A stretch of 64,000 nucleotides of DNA from an uncultured Lachnospiraceae bacterium (GCA_910577115.1 CAJTMC010000001.1:186001-250000); one strand, 5' to 3'. Positions 26,753 to 35,128 are shown, counted from the first letter of the stretch. Numbers and translations are program-made. The notes: a model not told the origin generated them from the letters alone.

Positions 26753-27841
26753 TTATCGCAGCTTCTTTCTTACCGTTGCAACCACTCTTTTTCGGACAAT
26801 TTCGATCAACGTACACGTACAATAAACGGTAAATACCGTAACAATCATATGTCCCAAAAATCCGGCAAGGGATGCATCAATCCAATCTTTACAGCTAAAC
26901 CACTCCACCCACAAATACCGGATATTGATATGCTCATGGATTAAATATACCCCAAAGGTCGCCCCCGACACAAGCTCTATTGGTTTTCTGATGCGCTCCG
27001 GCAGGCTGCCTTTGCCGTCCGCTTTTTTGTCAAAACGCTCGTCAAATGCCATAAAAAGCCCTATTGCACCAAGATAGCAGAGCAGGTGATTGTACGTATA
27101 AGCATAATGGATAAACTCCCCAAAGCTTCCCGTCATAAAATAAACCTGCCGAAGCGCAAGAAAAGACGCGAACGTAAGAAGCGCACTGCCCGCATAAAGC
27201 ATGAATGCTTTTATCCTGCGATTCAGAAGCGGGACGCCATAATGCCTGATATATGCGCCCGTCAGGTAAATCGTCACAAACCAAAACGCGTCATACCCAT
27301 ATTGATCCCACGCAAGCTGCATCGGTATCACGGTCTTTGCAAGACAAAATACGAGCAAAAATGCACACAAAAGCTTCTGAAAGTTCTTCTTGTCAAGCGT
27401 TTCTACGCCCCTGTCCAAAAATGGCATAAAAAAGCAGAGAATAATGTAAGAGGTGGCAAACCAGTAGTGCTCGGTTACGGTCGGGAAAATGTATGTGAAA
27501 ATCTGATAAATGTCAAACTGTTGGATTCCGGTAATAATGGCAATCGCACCGATTACCGCTGAATAAAATATCACCTGTTTCCAAATATTCAGCGGGCGTC
27601 TTAACACATCTTTTGTTTTCGTTCCTGCGCCAAAATATCCGCTAATCAGTACATAGACATTCACCGCAACAAGACAGAATGCCTCAAGCAGCCATGCCGC
27701 ATAGCCTGCTGCGCTGATGGAAGCTCTTGCGGCATCTCCCAAAAATCCGCCCTTGCTCAGATAATGAAGACACACAACCATAAGCATCGCCAAGATGCGC
27801 AGCAGCTCGTAATTTAATTGCCTGCCTTTTTTTTCTGCCAT
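26753..27841 (-). CDS. acyltransferase-3 family membrane O-acyltransferase
   Basis: 362-residue acyltransferase family 3 protein (OafA/WecH type) with about ten helices. The N-terminal LLRILAMLMVVCLHYLSKGG carries the conserved R and the catalytic-region histidine in helix 1-2, and VYLIHEHINI near the C-terminus is also typical. These proteins O-acylate sugars across the membrane. GGGAGG precedes the ATG. It follows the pseudaminic acid operon after 115 bp, so O-acetylation of the repeat unit, possibly of pseudaminic acid, is plausible but not shown. The locus also encodes a separate MBOAT/SGNH acylation pair. Confidence 0.9.
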   Translation of the reverse strand: MAEKKGRQLNYELLRILAMLMVVCLHYLSKGGFLGDAARASISAAGYAAWLLEAFCLVAVNVYVLISGYFGAGTKTKDVLRRPLNIWKQVIFYSAVIGAIAIITGIQQFDIYQIFTYIFPTVTEHYWFATSYIILCFFMPFLDRGVETLDKKNFQKLLCAFLLVFCLAKTVIPMQLAWDQYGYDAFWFVTIYLTGAYIRHYGVPLLNRRIKAFMLYAGSALLTFASFLALRQVYFMTGSFGEFIHYAYTYNHLLCYLGAIGLFMAFDERFDKKADGKGSLPERIRKPIELVSGATFGVYLIHEHINIRYLWVEWFSCKDWIDASLAGFLGHMIVTVFTVYCTCTLIEIVRKRVVATVRKKLR

Positions 27842-27956
27842 AATAACCTCCCTGCGCAGTCTGACTCCAGTGAATTTTTAACATTGAAACTATGCGCTTT
27901 ATATTTGCAGGTCTTTGCGCAATATTTGCTAAATGAACAGATCTGCTTTACCAGCC

Positions 27957-29024
27957 TCAATTCCGTATCTCTCTTAGCCTGAAAATTTCGTTTGCAATTC
28001 TCCCTGCGCCTTTTCCGTCAATTAACCGACGCTCCTGCCTGTGCAGCAGCCCGCGGTAGCTTTTATCATCAACACACTTTTTCAGCGCCTCTACTGCCTT
28101 GCTGATTACACTTTCCCTGTCATCGCCAAAGCAGCCCGCATTCACAATATCTGTAAGCTCTGCCAGCGCTTTTGCTCCCTGTCTTTGGTTCTCCGCAAAA
28201 TAAAACGCAATCATCGGCACGCCAAGCGCACTGACTTCATAAACCGTACTTCCTGTCGCGGTAAGTACCACATCACACTGTTTCATAAGTGCCTTCAAAT
28301 CTTTTAGCCCCTCATGAATCACTACGTTATCACGTTGCCCATACGTTTCCTTTAATTGATCCGCAAACGTATTAAACGGTCCGCTCACAATATGCCATGT
28401 AATCTGCTTTGTCTTACCGCTGTATAAGTAAAATCCACTCTCCGCCGCAAGAAACGCCTCCGCAAACGCCCCCGCCGCAAAATAGGGATCACTGCCGCCT
28501 GTCGTTATCATAACATCTGTTACTTTATCTTTTACACAATAATCAATATCCGTTTGAAACACACTCCGAAGCGGCATATAGTCCGCCCCGAGAAGGGTGT
28601 TGAGCTTTTTTTTGCGAATCTGATAATTTTCCTTCAATTTCGGCGCATAAAGATTGTAATTAATTAACAAGTCCACAGGATAAGGTTCTCCCATATCCTC
28701 AAGGCATACTGTAACTGCAAGCTTTGAAACCGCCTCAAAATATACCGTATCCGCCTGATAACTGTCTACAAGCAGGATATCCTGCTCTTTGTCCAGAATT
28801 TTTGCAAGCTGCGAAAGTTCTGACATCATGTCCTTATAATCCGTATGCAGTACAATCACTCGAAATCCACGCTCTGTTATCATACTGCGGCAGCCCTCAT
28901 CCGCCACAAGGAACACAGGCTTATGGCTTTCCCCTAAAGCGGCAGCCGCCTCCGCAATCGAAAGACAGCGCATCACGTGCCCCATTCCAATCTGCGTGTT
29001 GCCGTCCGCACGAATGTATAACAT
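27957..29024 (-). CDS. pseG: PseG: UDP-2,4-diacetamido-trideoxy-altropyranose hydrolase
   Basis: 355-residue GT-B-like hydrolase that removes UDP from the diacetamido-trideoxy-L-altrose intermediate of pseudaminic acid synthesis. The N-terminus IRADGNTQIGMGHVMRC holds the conserved GxGHxxR with H16, matching the catalytic histidine of PseG (compare GTGHLYR). TTGGSDP and the C-terminal donor-binding region (TATGSTVYEVSALGVP) are also present. It closes the pse operon, after the PIG-L gene (30-bp gap). The separate arrangement, not fused to PseH or PseC, is the usual one. The gene before it has a GAAAGGAG leader resembling the repeat family described elsewhere. Confidence 0.92.
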   Translation of the reverse strand: MLYIRADGNTQIGMGHVMRCLSIAEAAAALGESHKPVFLVADEGCRSMITERGFRVIVLHTDYKDMMSELSQLAKILDKEQDILLVDSYQADTVYFEAVSKLAVTVCLEDMGEPYPVDLLINYNLYAPKLKENYQIRKKKLNTLLGADYMPLRSVFQTDIDYCVKDKVTDVMITTGGSDPYFAAGAFAEAFLAAESGFYLYSGKTKQITWHIVSGPFNTFADQLKETYGQRDNVVIHEGLKDLKALMKQCDVVLTATGSTVYEVSALGVPMIAFYFAENQRQGAKALAELTDIVNAGCFGDDRESVISKAVEALKKCVDDKSYRGLLHRQERRLIDGKGAGRIANEIFRLREIRN

Positions 29025-29054
29025 ATTGCCGTCCTCCTTTCACAGCCTGCCAAT

Positions 29055-29744
29055 TTATTTTACCGTCTTTCGAATCAGCATAAACGCCTCCGCGCGCTGC
29101 ATCCCGGCCGCCATGCCCCGCGTTTTGGAAAGCACGTCCATTCCCGTAAGACTTCTCGGGTGCGGAAATTCGCAAAGCTCCGACACATAACATTTCATCG
29201 CCGCTTCCTTCTGCGCATAATAATCCGTAATATCCACAAACACATTCGGGCAAAACGCCGCCTGTAACGCGTAGTCAAAATTCCATTCCGAGGAAGAAAG
29301 CGTTTCAAACGCATAAATTTCATTGACACAGTAATCGCCAATCGGTCTTGTCGCCGTAAGAACCGCACGCGCGGTATATTGGTGGTCAACATTTAAATCA
29401 CCGCTGTAATGTGTATACACAATCTGCGGCTTTAACTCCCGTATTTTCTCCTCCACTGCTTTTACAATATCCAACAAATCAACCTCATCAAAACGGTTGT
29501 CGGGAAAATCCGCAAAAAAGACTTCACGAAATCCGATCGCCTTGGCGCTCTCCAAGGTATTTTTATGCAGTTCTGCTACGGTTTCCCTGCCAATATCCTC
29601 CCGATGTGTGCCGCGCGAAGTCTGTCCTTCCCCCAAAATCATGGCATATACCGCATCTCCTCCTGCGGCATGTCTTGCCGCCGTCGCGCCAACGCCAAGA
29701 ATCTCATCATCCGGATGTGCTGCCACTACAAGTACTGTTTTCAT
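29055..29744 (-). CDS. PIG-L family N-deacetylase
   Basis: 229-residue zinc-dependent deacetylase of the PIG-L/LmbE family. The zinc motif AHPDDE is at residues 9-14, and the third ligand is in HYSGDLNVDHQYTARA (H-x-D-x-N-x-D-H). Members hydrolyse N-acetyl groups on sugars or their conjugates. Its ATG directly abuts the formyltransferase stop, inside the pse operon, so a pathway intermediate or the finished nonulosonate is the most likely substrate. A standard pseudaminic acid pathway has no deacetylase; with the adjacent formyltransferase it suggests replacing an acetyl by a formyl group. Confidence 0.93.
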   Translation of the reverse strand: MKTVLVVAAHPDDEILGVGATAARHAAGGDAVYAMILGEGQTSRGTHREDIGRETVAELHKNTLESAKAIGFREVFFADFPDNRFDEVDLLDIVKAVEEKIRELKPQIVYTHYSGDLNVDHQYTARAVLTATRPIGDYCVNEIYAFETLSSSEWNFDYALQAAFCPNVFVDITDYYAQKEAAMKCYVSELCEFPHPRSLTGMDVLSKTRGMAAGMQRAEAFMLIRKTVK

Positions 29745-30440
29745 TTACGCCTCCGTTCCCTTTCTAAATACCACTCTCGCCGAAAGCTCCTGTCCGTCTG
29801 CCGAAAGTCCCGCATTTTCAAACTCCAGCCTGTAACCGCCAAACTCCATATATGCCCTCGGGTATCCCTCCGCATCCAGCATTCTGATATAATCATAGAT
29901 TTTATCCAGCTCCATATCCGATGTGATTTGCCCTTCCTCCGGTTTTCTCCGCTTAAACACAACCGGTTCGCCCTCCTGAGGCTTTGGCGTCATCTTTTCC
30001 GACAAAAGCAACGGAATCATTTCCTGAAAAACAATATCGGCGCAGCGCACAAAAATTTCCTGCGCACTTCCTGCAAGCGACAGCGGCCGCTTCATATACA
30101 CAGGTCCGCCATCAAGCTTCTTTGTCACCTGAATCGCCGATATTTTCGTTTCCTTATGGCCGCGCACAATCAGATTTTGCAGCGGACTGCCGCCGCGCCC
30201 ATACGGTAAATCCGTCATATGAAACACGACGCACGCCCAGTTGTCCGTAATCTCATCGGATACCAAATAAGACCAATGCGGCATGAAAATATAATTCGGA
30301 TTAAAATCACGCACATTCTCAAGGGTAAATTCTTCTTTTGATGTATAAACCACAATGTCATGCACGCCCGCGTACTGTTTCTGCAATGCCTTCGCACGCT
30401 CAATATTCCACGATTTCACAGTTGCAATAATAATTCTCAC
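29745..30440 (-). CDS. formyltransferase-family protein, probable sugar N-formyltransferase
   Basis: 231-residue protein of the methionyl-tRNA formyltransferase fold, which uses N10-formyl-tetrahydrofolate. The core reads VVFHMTDLPYGRGGSPLQN, corresponding to the family's N-x-H-x-SLLPxYRG; the histidine (H74) and the aspartate in KKLDGGPVY (D110) are kept, but the asparagine two places before the histidine is replaced by valine. A C-terminal subdomain of about 60 residues follows, different from the tRNA-binding domain of Fmt. The GTG at 30440 has AAAGGAG seven bases upstream. In a pse operon it most likely N-formylates an amino group of pseudaminic acid or a precursor. Confidence 0.88.
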   Translation of the reverse strand: MRIIIATVKSWNIERAKALQKQYAGVHDIVVYTSKEEFTLENVRDFNPNYIFMPHWSYLVSDEITDNWACVVFHMTDLPYGRGGSPLQNLIVRGHKETKISAIQVTKKLDGGPVYMKRPLSLAGSAQEIFVRCADIVFQEMIPLLLSEKMTPKPQEGEPVVFKRRKPEEGQITSDMELDKIYDYIRMLDAEGYPRAYMEFGGYRLEFENAGLSADGQELSARVVFRKGTEA

Positions 30441-30469
30441 GCCCTCGCTCCTTTCAGCCAATTCGCAAA

Positions 30470-30922
30470 TCACAGACAAAACTCATACTGTATGCAGTCC
30501 GTCATTTCTCTTTTGGTAAAACCACATTTTTCAAACACCCGCGCCGACGCAGGATTCTCATATTTCACCTGTCCCGTCAATTTAATAACATCTGGTATTT
30601 TATCTGCTGCAATCTGCTGCTTCAACAACTGCAACAGCTTGTTTCCATAACCCTTTCCCCGATAGTTTGCAGAAATACTGTAATCAATTATTGCCTCACC
30701 GCCCTCAATATTCAGCCGAATCTGCCCTATTGGCGTTTCCTCCTGATACAAAATATATTGATATACAGACGCATCTGCCAGCATGTTTGCAAACCACTTC
30801 ACATGATTTTCATAAAGAATCGGCTCCGTATGGAAGGCATTTCTGCGCACCTCGGAATCATTTGCCCATTGAAATAACAAATCAACGTCTGCCGGTTTGA
30901 CCTTTTTTAAAGCTAAGCACAT
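30470..30922 (-). CDS. pseH: PseH-like GNAT acetyltransferase
   Basis: About 150-residue GNAT enzyme. In the pse pathway PseH acetylates the 4-amino group of UDP-4-amino-4,6-dideoxy-AltNAc. LFQWANDSEVRRNAF near the N-terminus and the acetyl-CoA loop NYRGKGYGNKLLQ are visible, followed by ENPASARVFEKCGF. The start at 30922 (MCLALKKV) is chosen because the conserved domain begins there and GGGGG lies five bases upstream; earlier in-frame starts exist at 30943 and, as TTG overlapping the pseI stop, at 30973. It lies between pseI and the formyltransferase gene. Because an acyl-exchange pair follows, its acetyl group may be temporary. Confidence 0.85.
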   Translation of the reverse strand: MCLALKKVKPADVDLLFQWANDSEVRRNAFHTEPILYENHVKWFANMLADASVYQYILYQEETPIGQIRLNIEGGEAIIDYSISANYRGKGYGNKLLQLLKQQIAADKIPDVIKLTGQVKYENPASARVFEKCGFTKREMTDCIQYEFCL

Positions 30923-30969
30923 ATCAACCCCCACGCTTTCCATAACCTGCAAATTCCTGACGCCATTTT

Positions 30970-32028
30970 TCAATCTCCCTGCTCAATATCCGCAAACGAC
31001 AACGGTGTTCCGCGCTTCAAATCATGCTTCGCCGTCTTTCCAAGCACTTCCTTATAATGCTTTGGCTTCAACCCGTAAGCCGGACGAATGCTCCTGATAT
31101 TTTCGGCAGTAAGCTTTTCGCCTGCTTTGATATCCTCTACCACAAACAGCGAACGCCGAAAACACGCATTTGATTCCTCCTGCTTCGACACGCCATATGT
31201 CACCGTTCCCATCGCCTTCTCAACCTCACGCACCCGTTCTACCATTTCCCGAAACTCATCGGGCTCCATCGAAAACGACGAATCGGGATTTTTAATCGCG
31301 CGGCTGATGCAAAAATGCTTTTCAATGATATTTGCCCCCATCGCAACCGCTGTTGTCGCGCTAAAGCTTCCCATCGAATGGTCGGAAAGCCCGATTGGGA
31401 TATCAAACCGTTTTTTCAAATCACGGATTGTCCGCAGATTCATCTCCTCGCTCTTTGCCGGATACGCACTCGAACACTTCATCAGCGCAAGCTGTCTGTT
31501 TCCTGTGGCATAAATTGCATTGACTGCCTCCTCAATCTCCGTAAGCGTCGCCATTCCGGTTGACATAATAATAGGCTTGTTCTTTGACGCAATATACTCC
31601 AACAACGGAAGATCCACAAGTTCAAAGGACGCTACCTTATAAAATCCAAGTCCAAGCTCCTCCAAAAAATCCACCGAGGTGTTGTCAAACGGCGTAGAAA
31701 GAAAATCAATCCCCACTTTTTTGGCCTCATCGCGCAGCTTGTCCTGCCACTCCCAAGGAGTATAGGCCTTCTGATACAGGGAATACAAATTCTCGCCTTC
31801 CCAAGTGCCCTTTGCAATATTAAAATATTCATTATGACAGTCAATCGTCATCGTGTCCGGCGTGTAGGTCTGAATCTTCACACAGTCCGCTCCCGCCTCC
31901 TTTGCCACATGAATCATCTCAAGGGCACGCTCGATACTCCCTGCATGATTTGCCGACATTTCCGCAATCATATATACCGGAGCGCCGTCCCCAACCGTTC
32001 TTCCGTTAATGTTGATTGTCGTTCCCAT
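30970..32028 (-). CDS. pseI: pseudaminic acid synthase
   Basis: About 352-residue NeuB-family enzyme that condenses the altrose intermediate with phosphoenolpyruvate to form pseudaminic acid. The TIM-barrel start IAEMSANHAGSIERAL and then KIQTYTPDTMTID and TPWEWQDKL are typical of PseI rather than NeuB or LegI; STGMATLTEIEEA and GLSDHSMG follow, and the last 60 residues form the SAF (antifreeze-like) domain. The start at 32028 (MGTTININ) fits the family; an earlier TTG is in frame. It is preceded by pseF and followed by pseH. Confidence 0.94.
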   Translation of the reverse strand: MGTTININGRTVGDGAPVYMIAEMSANHAGSIERALEMIHVAKEAGADCVKIQTYTPDTMTIDCHNEYFNIAKGTWEGENLYSLYQKAYTPWEWQDKLRDEAKKVGIDFLSTPFDNTSVDFLEELGLGFYKVASFELVDLPLLEYIASKNKPIIMSTGMATLTEIEEAVNAIYATGNRQLALMKCSSAYPAKSEEMNLRTIRDLKKRFDIPIGLSDHSMGSFSATTAVAMGANIIEKHFCISRAIKNPDSSFSMEPDEFREMVERVREVEKAMGTVTYGVSKQEESNACFRRSLFVVEDIKAGEKLTAENIRSIRPAYGLKPKHYKEVLGKTAKHDLKRGTPLSFADIEQGD

Positions 32029-32069
32029 ACCTGTAGTCCTATCCTTTCCCAAATCCTAAAAGCCCGTTT

Positions 32070-32774
32070 TCACCGCTGTGTTCCTTTGTCCCCATACAAT
32101 AACCGATACTTCATTTCCGCAATTTCCCAATCCTCAGGCGTATCAATATCCTGCACCGTCATCTCGTCCTGCACAAAAGGCACCGCCTTCTCCATCCAAA
32201 TCGCTTTCTGCTTCCGAAAGCTTTCGACATTCAGGCAGTAAAACTGACCGCAGTCATGGTATAGCGGTTCCAAATCTTGCGAACGCATGTTCATGCATTC
32301 TTTCCACTTCGGCACAATCCTTCCCTCCGCAATGACCACGCCACGCTGCGGCGGAAACGAAAACTTCACAACGGGAATAACACAGTCCGCCTGCGCCTCG
32401 TCCAAACGCAGCATTGCCGTCCGAATTGCCTTTGCCGTCACAAACGGCGCCGTCGGGTACATACAACACGCCCTGTCAAACTGCACTCCCCGCTCCTCGT
32501 ACGCATTCAGCACCTCGTCCACCACGTCCGCAGTCGTCGCAAAATCGTTCGCAGTCTTTTCGCTGCGCAAAAACGGGACCTTTGCTCCAGCCTTTTTCGC
32601 CACATTTGCAATCTCCTCGTCGTCCGTAGAAACCATAACCTCATGAAACAGGCCGGCTGCAAGCGCCGCCTCAATACTGTACTCCAATATGGGTTTCCCC
32701 AAAAACAGCTTTATATTCTTTCGGGGGATTCGTTTACTTCCTCCCCTTGCTGTGATAATTGCGACACTTTTCAT
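32070..32774 (-). CDS. pseF: CMP-pseudaminic acid cytidylyltransferase
   Basis: 234-residue cytidylyltransferase that activates the nonulosonic acid with CTP. It starts MKSVAIITARGGSKRIPRKN, the CMP-sugar synthetase P-loop-like motif, and shows AAGLFHEVMVSTDDEEIA and MYPTAPFVTAKAI further on. GGAGG lies six bases before the ATG at 32774. The gene is in the pse operon between pseC and pseI, so pseudaminic acid rather than sialic or legionaminic acid is the expected substrate. A strong hairpin lies in the 76-bp gap before it. Confidence 0.93.
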   Translation of the reverse strand: MKSVAIITARGGSKRIPRKNIKLFLGKPILEYSIEAALAAGLFHEVMVSTDDEEIANVAKKAGAKVPFLRSEKTANDFATTADVVDEVLNAYEERGVQFDRACCMYPTAPFVTAKAIRTAMLRLDEAQADCVIPVVKFSFPPQRGVVIAEGRIVPKWKECMNMRSQDLEPLYHDCGQFYCLNVESFRKQKAIWMEKAVPFVQDEMTVQDIDTPEDWEIAEMKYRLLYGDKGTQR

Positions 32775-32814
32775 CGGTAAACCTCCAATATTGCAATCGT
32801 TCCAATAATTCCAA

Positions 32815-32849
32815 AAGTACAAGGGCTGTCTTTCACCGCCCTTGTACTT
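32815..32849 (-). promoter_or_regulatory. 12-bp hairpin between pseC and pseF
   Basis: Perfect 12-bp arms (32815-32826 and 32838-32849) around an 11-base loop, just after the pseC stop. On the minus strand the right arm runs into TTTTGG, too short a T-run for a strong terminator. It may be a partial attenuator or an RNA-processing/stability element that lowers expression of pseF and later genes relative to pseB and pseC. Confidence 0.55.
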
Positions 32850-32850
32850 C

Positions 32851-34044
32851 CTATTTTTTGTAATATGCTACAATTTTTCCTACCGCCGCAATCACATCCT
32901 CCACATCGCTGTCCGTAAGCGAATAGTAAAGCGGCAGACTTAAAATCTCATTATAAAGCTTTTCCGCATTCGGGCAAAGTCCCTTTTTATAACCAAGCTT
33001 TTCGTAATACGGGTGCCAGTAAACAGGGATATAATGCACATTGCAGGCAATATTCTCCGCCGCAAGCGCCTCAAAAAAGCCCTTTCGGTCAATCTTTAGC
33101 CGTTCCGGCACAATGCGCAGAATATACAGATGCCTTACCGTATCCGATTCCTCAATTTCTTCCTGCACAAAAAGCTCCGGCATCTTCCGAAATGCCTCAT
33201 TGTATCGCGTCACAATCTCCCTGCGCCGTTTCGCAAAGCGTTCAAGCTTATTCAGCTGGCTTAAAATCAAAGCACACTGAATGTCTGTAATACGGTAATT
33301 ATATCCCAAATCAATCTGTTCATGATACCATGCGCCATGACTTTCATTCTGATAAAAACATGCTTCCTTTGTTATCCCGTGAGAACGGTACAACAAGAGC
33401 TTTTGGTATAAATCCTCCCGATTCGTAAGCACCGCTCCGCCCTCACCGCCTGTTATGGTCTTTACAGGGTGAAAGCTAAAGGTTGTCATATCCGCAATAC
33501 TGCCTACAGGCATTCCTTTGTATTTTGTACCAATAGAATGCGCACCGTCCTCAATCAAAACAATGCCTTTTTCATGACACAGTCCCAGTAAAGGCGCAAG
33601 CTCCACAGCTTGACCAGTGTAGTCAACCGCCACTACCGCCTTTGTTCTGTCCGTAATCTGTTCTGCAACACATTTGGGACTAATATTGTATGTTCTCGGA
33701 TTAATATCTGCAAACACAGGCTTTGCACCGCAATAAAGCGCACAGTTTGCCGACGCCGCAAACGTAATGGGTGTCGTAATCAGCTCATCGCCTTCTCCCA
33801 CGCCTGCCGCAAGCGCAGCAATGTGAAGCGCAGCCGTACCGTTACTGCACATCACGGCATATTTTGCTCCTGTAAGCGCACAGAGTCTTTGCTCAAGCTC
33901 CGTAATCTTCGGACCGCATGTGAGACAGTCGCTCACAAGCACTTCCGACACCGCTTTTACGTCCGCCTCATCAATAAACTGATGTCCATAAAACAATTTC
34001 GTTTCCCTGACGGGAGCACCGCCCTCTATCGCCGGTTTTTCCAT
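32851..34044 (-). CDS. pseC: PseC-type UDP-sugar aminotransferase
   Basis: 397-residue DegT-family aminotransferase that converts the UDP-4-keto-6-deoxy-L-AltNAc made by PseB into its 4-amino form. The PLP lysine is K195 in FSFHPVKTITGGEGG, the characteristic PseC context, with EDGAHS at about 165-170. The N-terminus (YGHQFIDEADV) also fits PseC. It starts 12 bp after pseB. Confidence in the PseC rather than LegC branch comes from both motif and operon partners. Confidence 0.94.
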   Translation of the reverse strand: MEKPAIEGGAPVRETKLFYGHQFIDEADVKAVSEVLVSDCLTCGPKITELEQRLCALTGAKYAVMCSNGTAALHIAALAAGVGEGDELITTPITFAASANCALYCGAKPVFADINPRTYNISPKCVAEQITDRTKAVVAVDYTGQAVELAPLLGLCHEKGIVLIEDGAHSIGTKYKGMPVGSIADMTTFSFHPVKTITGGEGGAVLTNREDLYQKLLLYRSHGITKEACFYQNESHGAWYHEQIDLGYNYRITDIQCALILSQLNKLERFAKRRREIVTRYNEAFRKMPELFVQEEIEESDTVRHLYILRIVPERLKIDRKGFFEALAAENIACNVHYIPVYWHPYYEKLGYKKGLCPNAEKLYNEILSLPLYYSLTDSDVEDVIAAVGKIVAYYKK

Positions 34045-34056
34045 AATTTTCCCCCC

Positions 34057-35052
34057 CTAATCATGAAGGTCTGTCTTTAAAAGCTCCCGAATCTGCTCCA
34101 CCGTAAGCCACTGCGTATTGTTGCCTGACGAATAATAAAATCCCTCTTCAACCTTCTTCCCGCTCGGATTCGGACGCTTTGACTCCTGCCAGAACATCTG
34201 CGGATAGATAATAAAGTGCTTGTCATACTCGTATGTCGTCATCGAATCCTCCGATGTCACCATCACCTCATGCAGTTTTTCCCCCGGACGGATTCCTGTT
34301 TCTATCGTCTTAATGCCGGGTGCCATCGCCTCTGCAAGGTCTGTCACCTTAAACGACGGAATTCTGCTGATAAACGTTTCTCCGCCCTTCGCCTCCTCAA
34401 GCGCCTTAATCACAAGCTCGACGCCCTCTGTCAGACTAATCCAAAAGCGTGTCATGCGATAATCCGTAATCGGCAATTCCTTTGCGCCCTCGTCAATCAA
34501 CTGCTGAAAAAACGGAATCACAGAGCCGCGGCTGCCTGCCACATTTCCGTACCGCACAATGGAAAAATTCAAATCCTTGTTTCCGCAGTACGCGTTTGCA
34601 GCAATAAACAGCTTATCCGACACAAGCTTTGTGCCGCCATATAAATTCACAGGGTTAACCGCCTTATCCGTAGAAAGCGCAACTACTTTTTTAATCCCCA
34701 TATTGAGCGCCGCATCAATAACGTTCTGTGCACCGTTTACATTTGTCTTAATCGCCTCGTTCGGATTGTACTCGCATGCAGGCACCTGTTTTAACGCCGC
34801 CGCATGAATCACATAATCAACGCCCTCAAAAGCGCGCTTCATACGCTCATAATCCCGTACATCGCCTATGAAAAAGCGCAGCTTGTCCTTGTACTCTGCA
34901 AACGCATTCGCCATCATCCACTGCTTAAACTCGTCCCTCGAATAGATAATAATCTTCTTAGGATTGTAATGCTCAAGCACATACTTCGTAAAGCAATGAC
35001 CGAATGAGCCCGTACCACCTGTGATCAAGATTGTCTTGTCATCCAATAACAT
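34057..35052 (-). CDS. pseB: PseB: UDP-GlcNAc 4,6-dehydratase (C5-inverting)
   Basis: 331-residue soluble SDR that starts pseudaminic acid synthesis. The NAD(P) loop TGGTGSFG is at residues 11-18, and the catalytic region STDKAVNPVNLYGGTK has the Y-x3-K pair, unlike the methionine form in the long PglF-like enzyme of the same window. The C-terminal part has RPGEKLHEVM, typical of the family. GGAGG lies before the ATG at 35052. It is the first gene of an operon of eight (pseB to pseG) and has its own sigma-A promoter. Confidence 0.95.
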   Translation of the reverse strand: MLLDDKTILITGGTGSFGHCFTKYVLEHYNPKKIIIYSRDEFKQWMMANAFAEYKDKLRFFIGDVRDYERMKRAFEGVDYVIHAAALKQVPACEYNPNEAIKTNVNGAQNVIDAALNMGIKKVVALSTDKAVNPVNLYGGTKLVSDKLFIAANAYCGNKDLNFSIVRYGNVAGSRGSVIPFFQQLIDEGAKELPITDYRMTRFWISLTEGVELVIKALEEAKGGETFISRIPSFKVTDLAEAMAPGIKTIETGIRPGEKLHEVMVTSEDSMTTYEYDKHFIIYPQMFWQESKRPNPSGKKVEEGFYYSSGNNTQWLTVEQIRELLKTDLHD

Positions 35053-35082
35053 ACATGTTCCTCCATCTGCATAATTAAATTC

Positions 35083-35111
35083 ATATTACCATATCTTTCC
35101 ATAAACGTCAA
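35083..35111 (-). promoter_or_regulatory. sigma-A promoter of the pse operon
   Basis: Minus-strand TTGACG (35111-35106), 17-bp spacer, TAATAT (35088-35083), about 30 bp before the pseB ATG. A further TTGACA is at 35123-35118. The promoter sits in the 76-bp gap after the SGNH-type gene, so the pse genes can be transcribed independently of the upstream capsule-type operon. Confidence 0.75.
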
Positions 35112-35128
35112 AATATCTGTCAAAATAA

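Noticed and set aside
30970..32028. NeuB or LegI (sialic or legionaminic acid synthase) for the condensing enzyme
   Set aside because: The barrel motifs (TPWEWQDK, KIQTYTPDTMT) and the partners PseB (Y-x3-K), PseC and PseG point to pseudaminic acid. No UDP-GlcNAc 2-epimerase/hydrolase (NeuC/LegG-like) gene is present.
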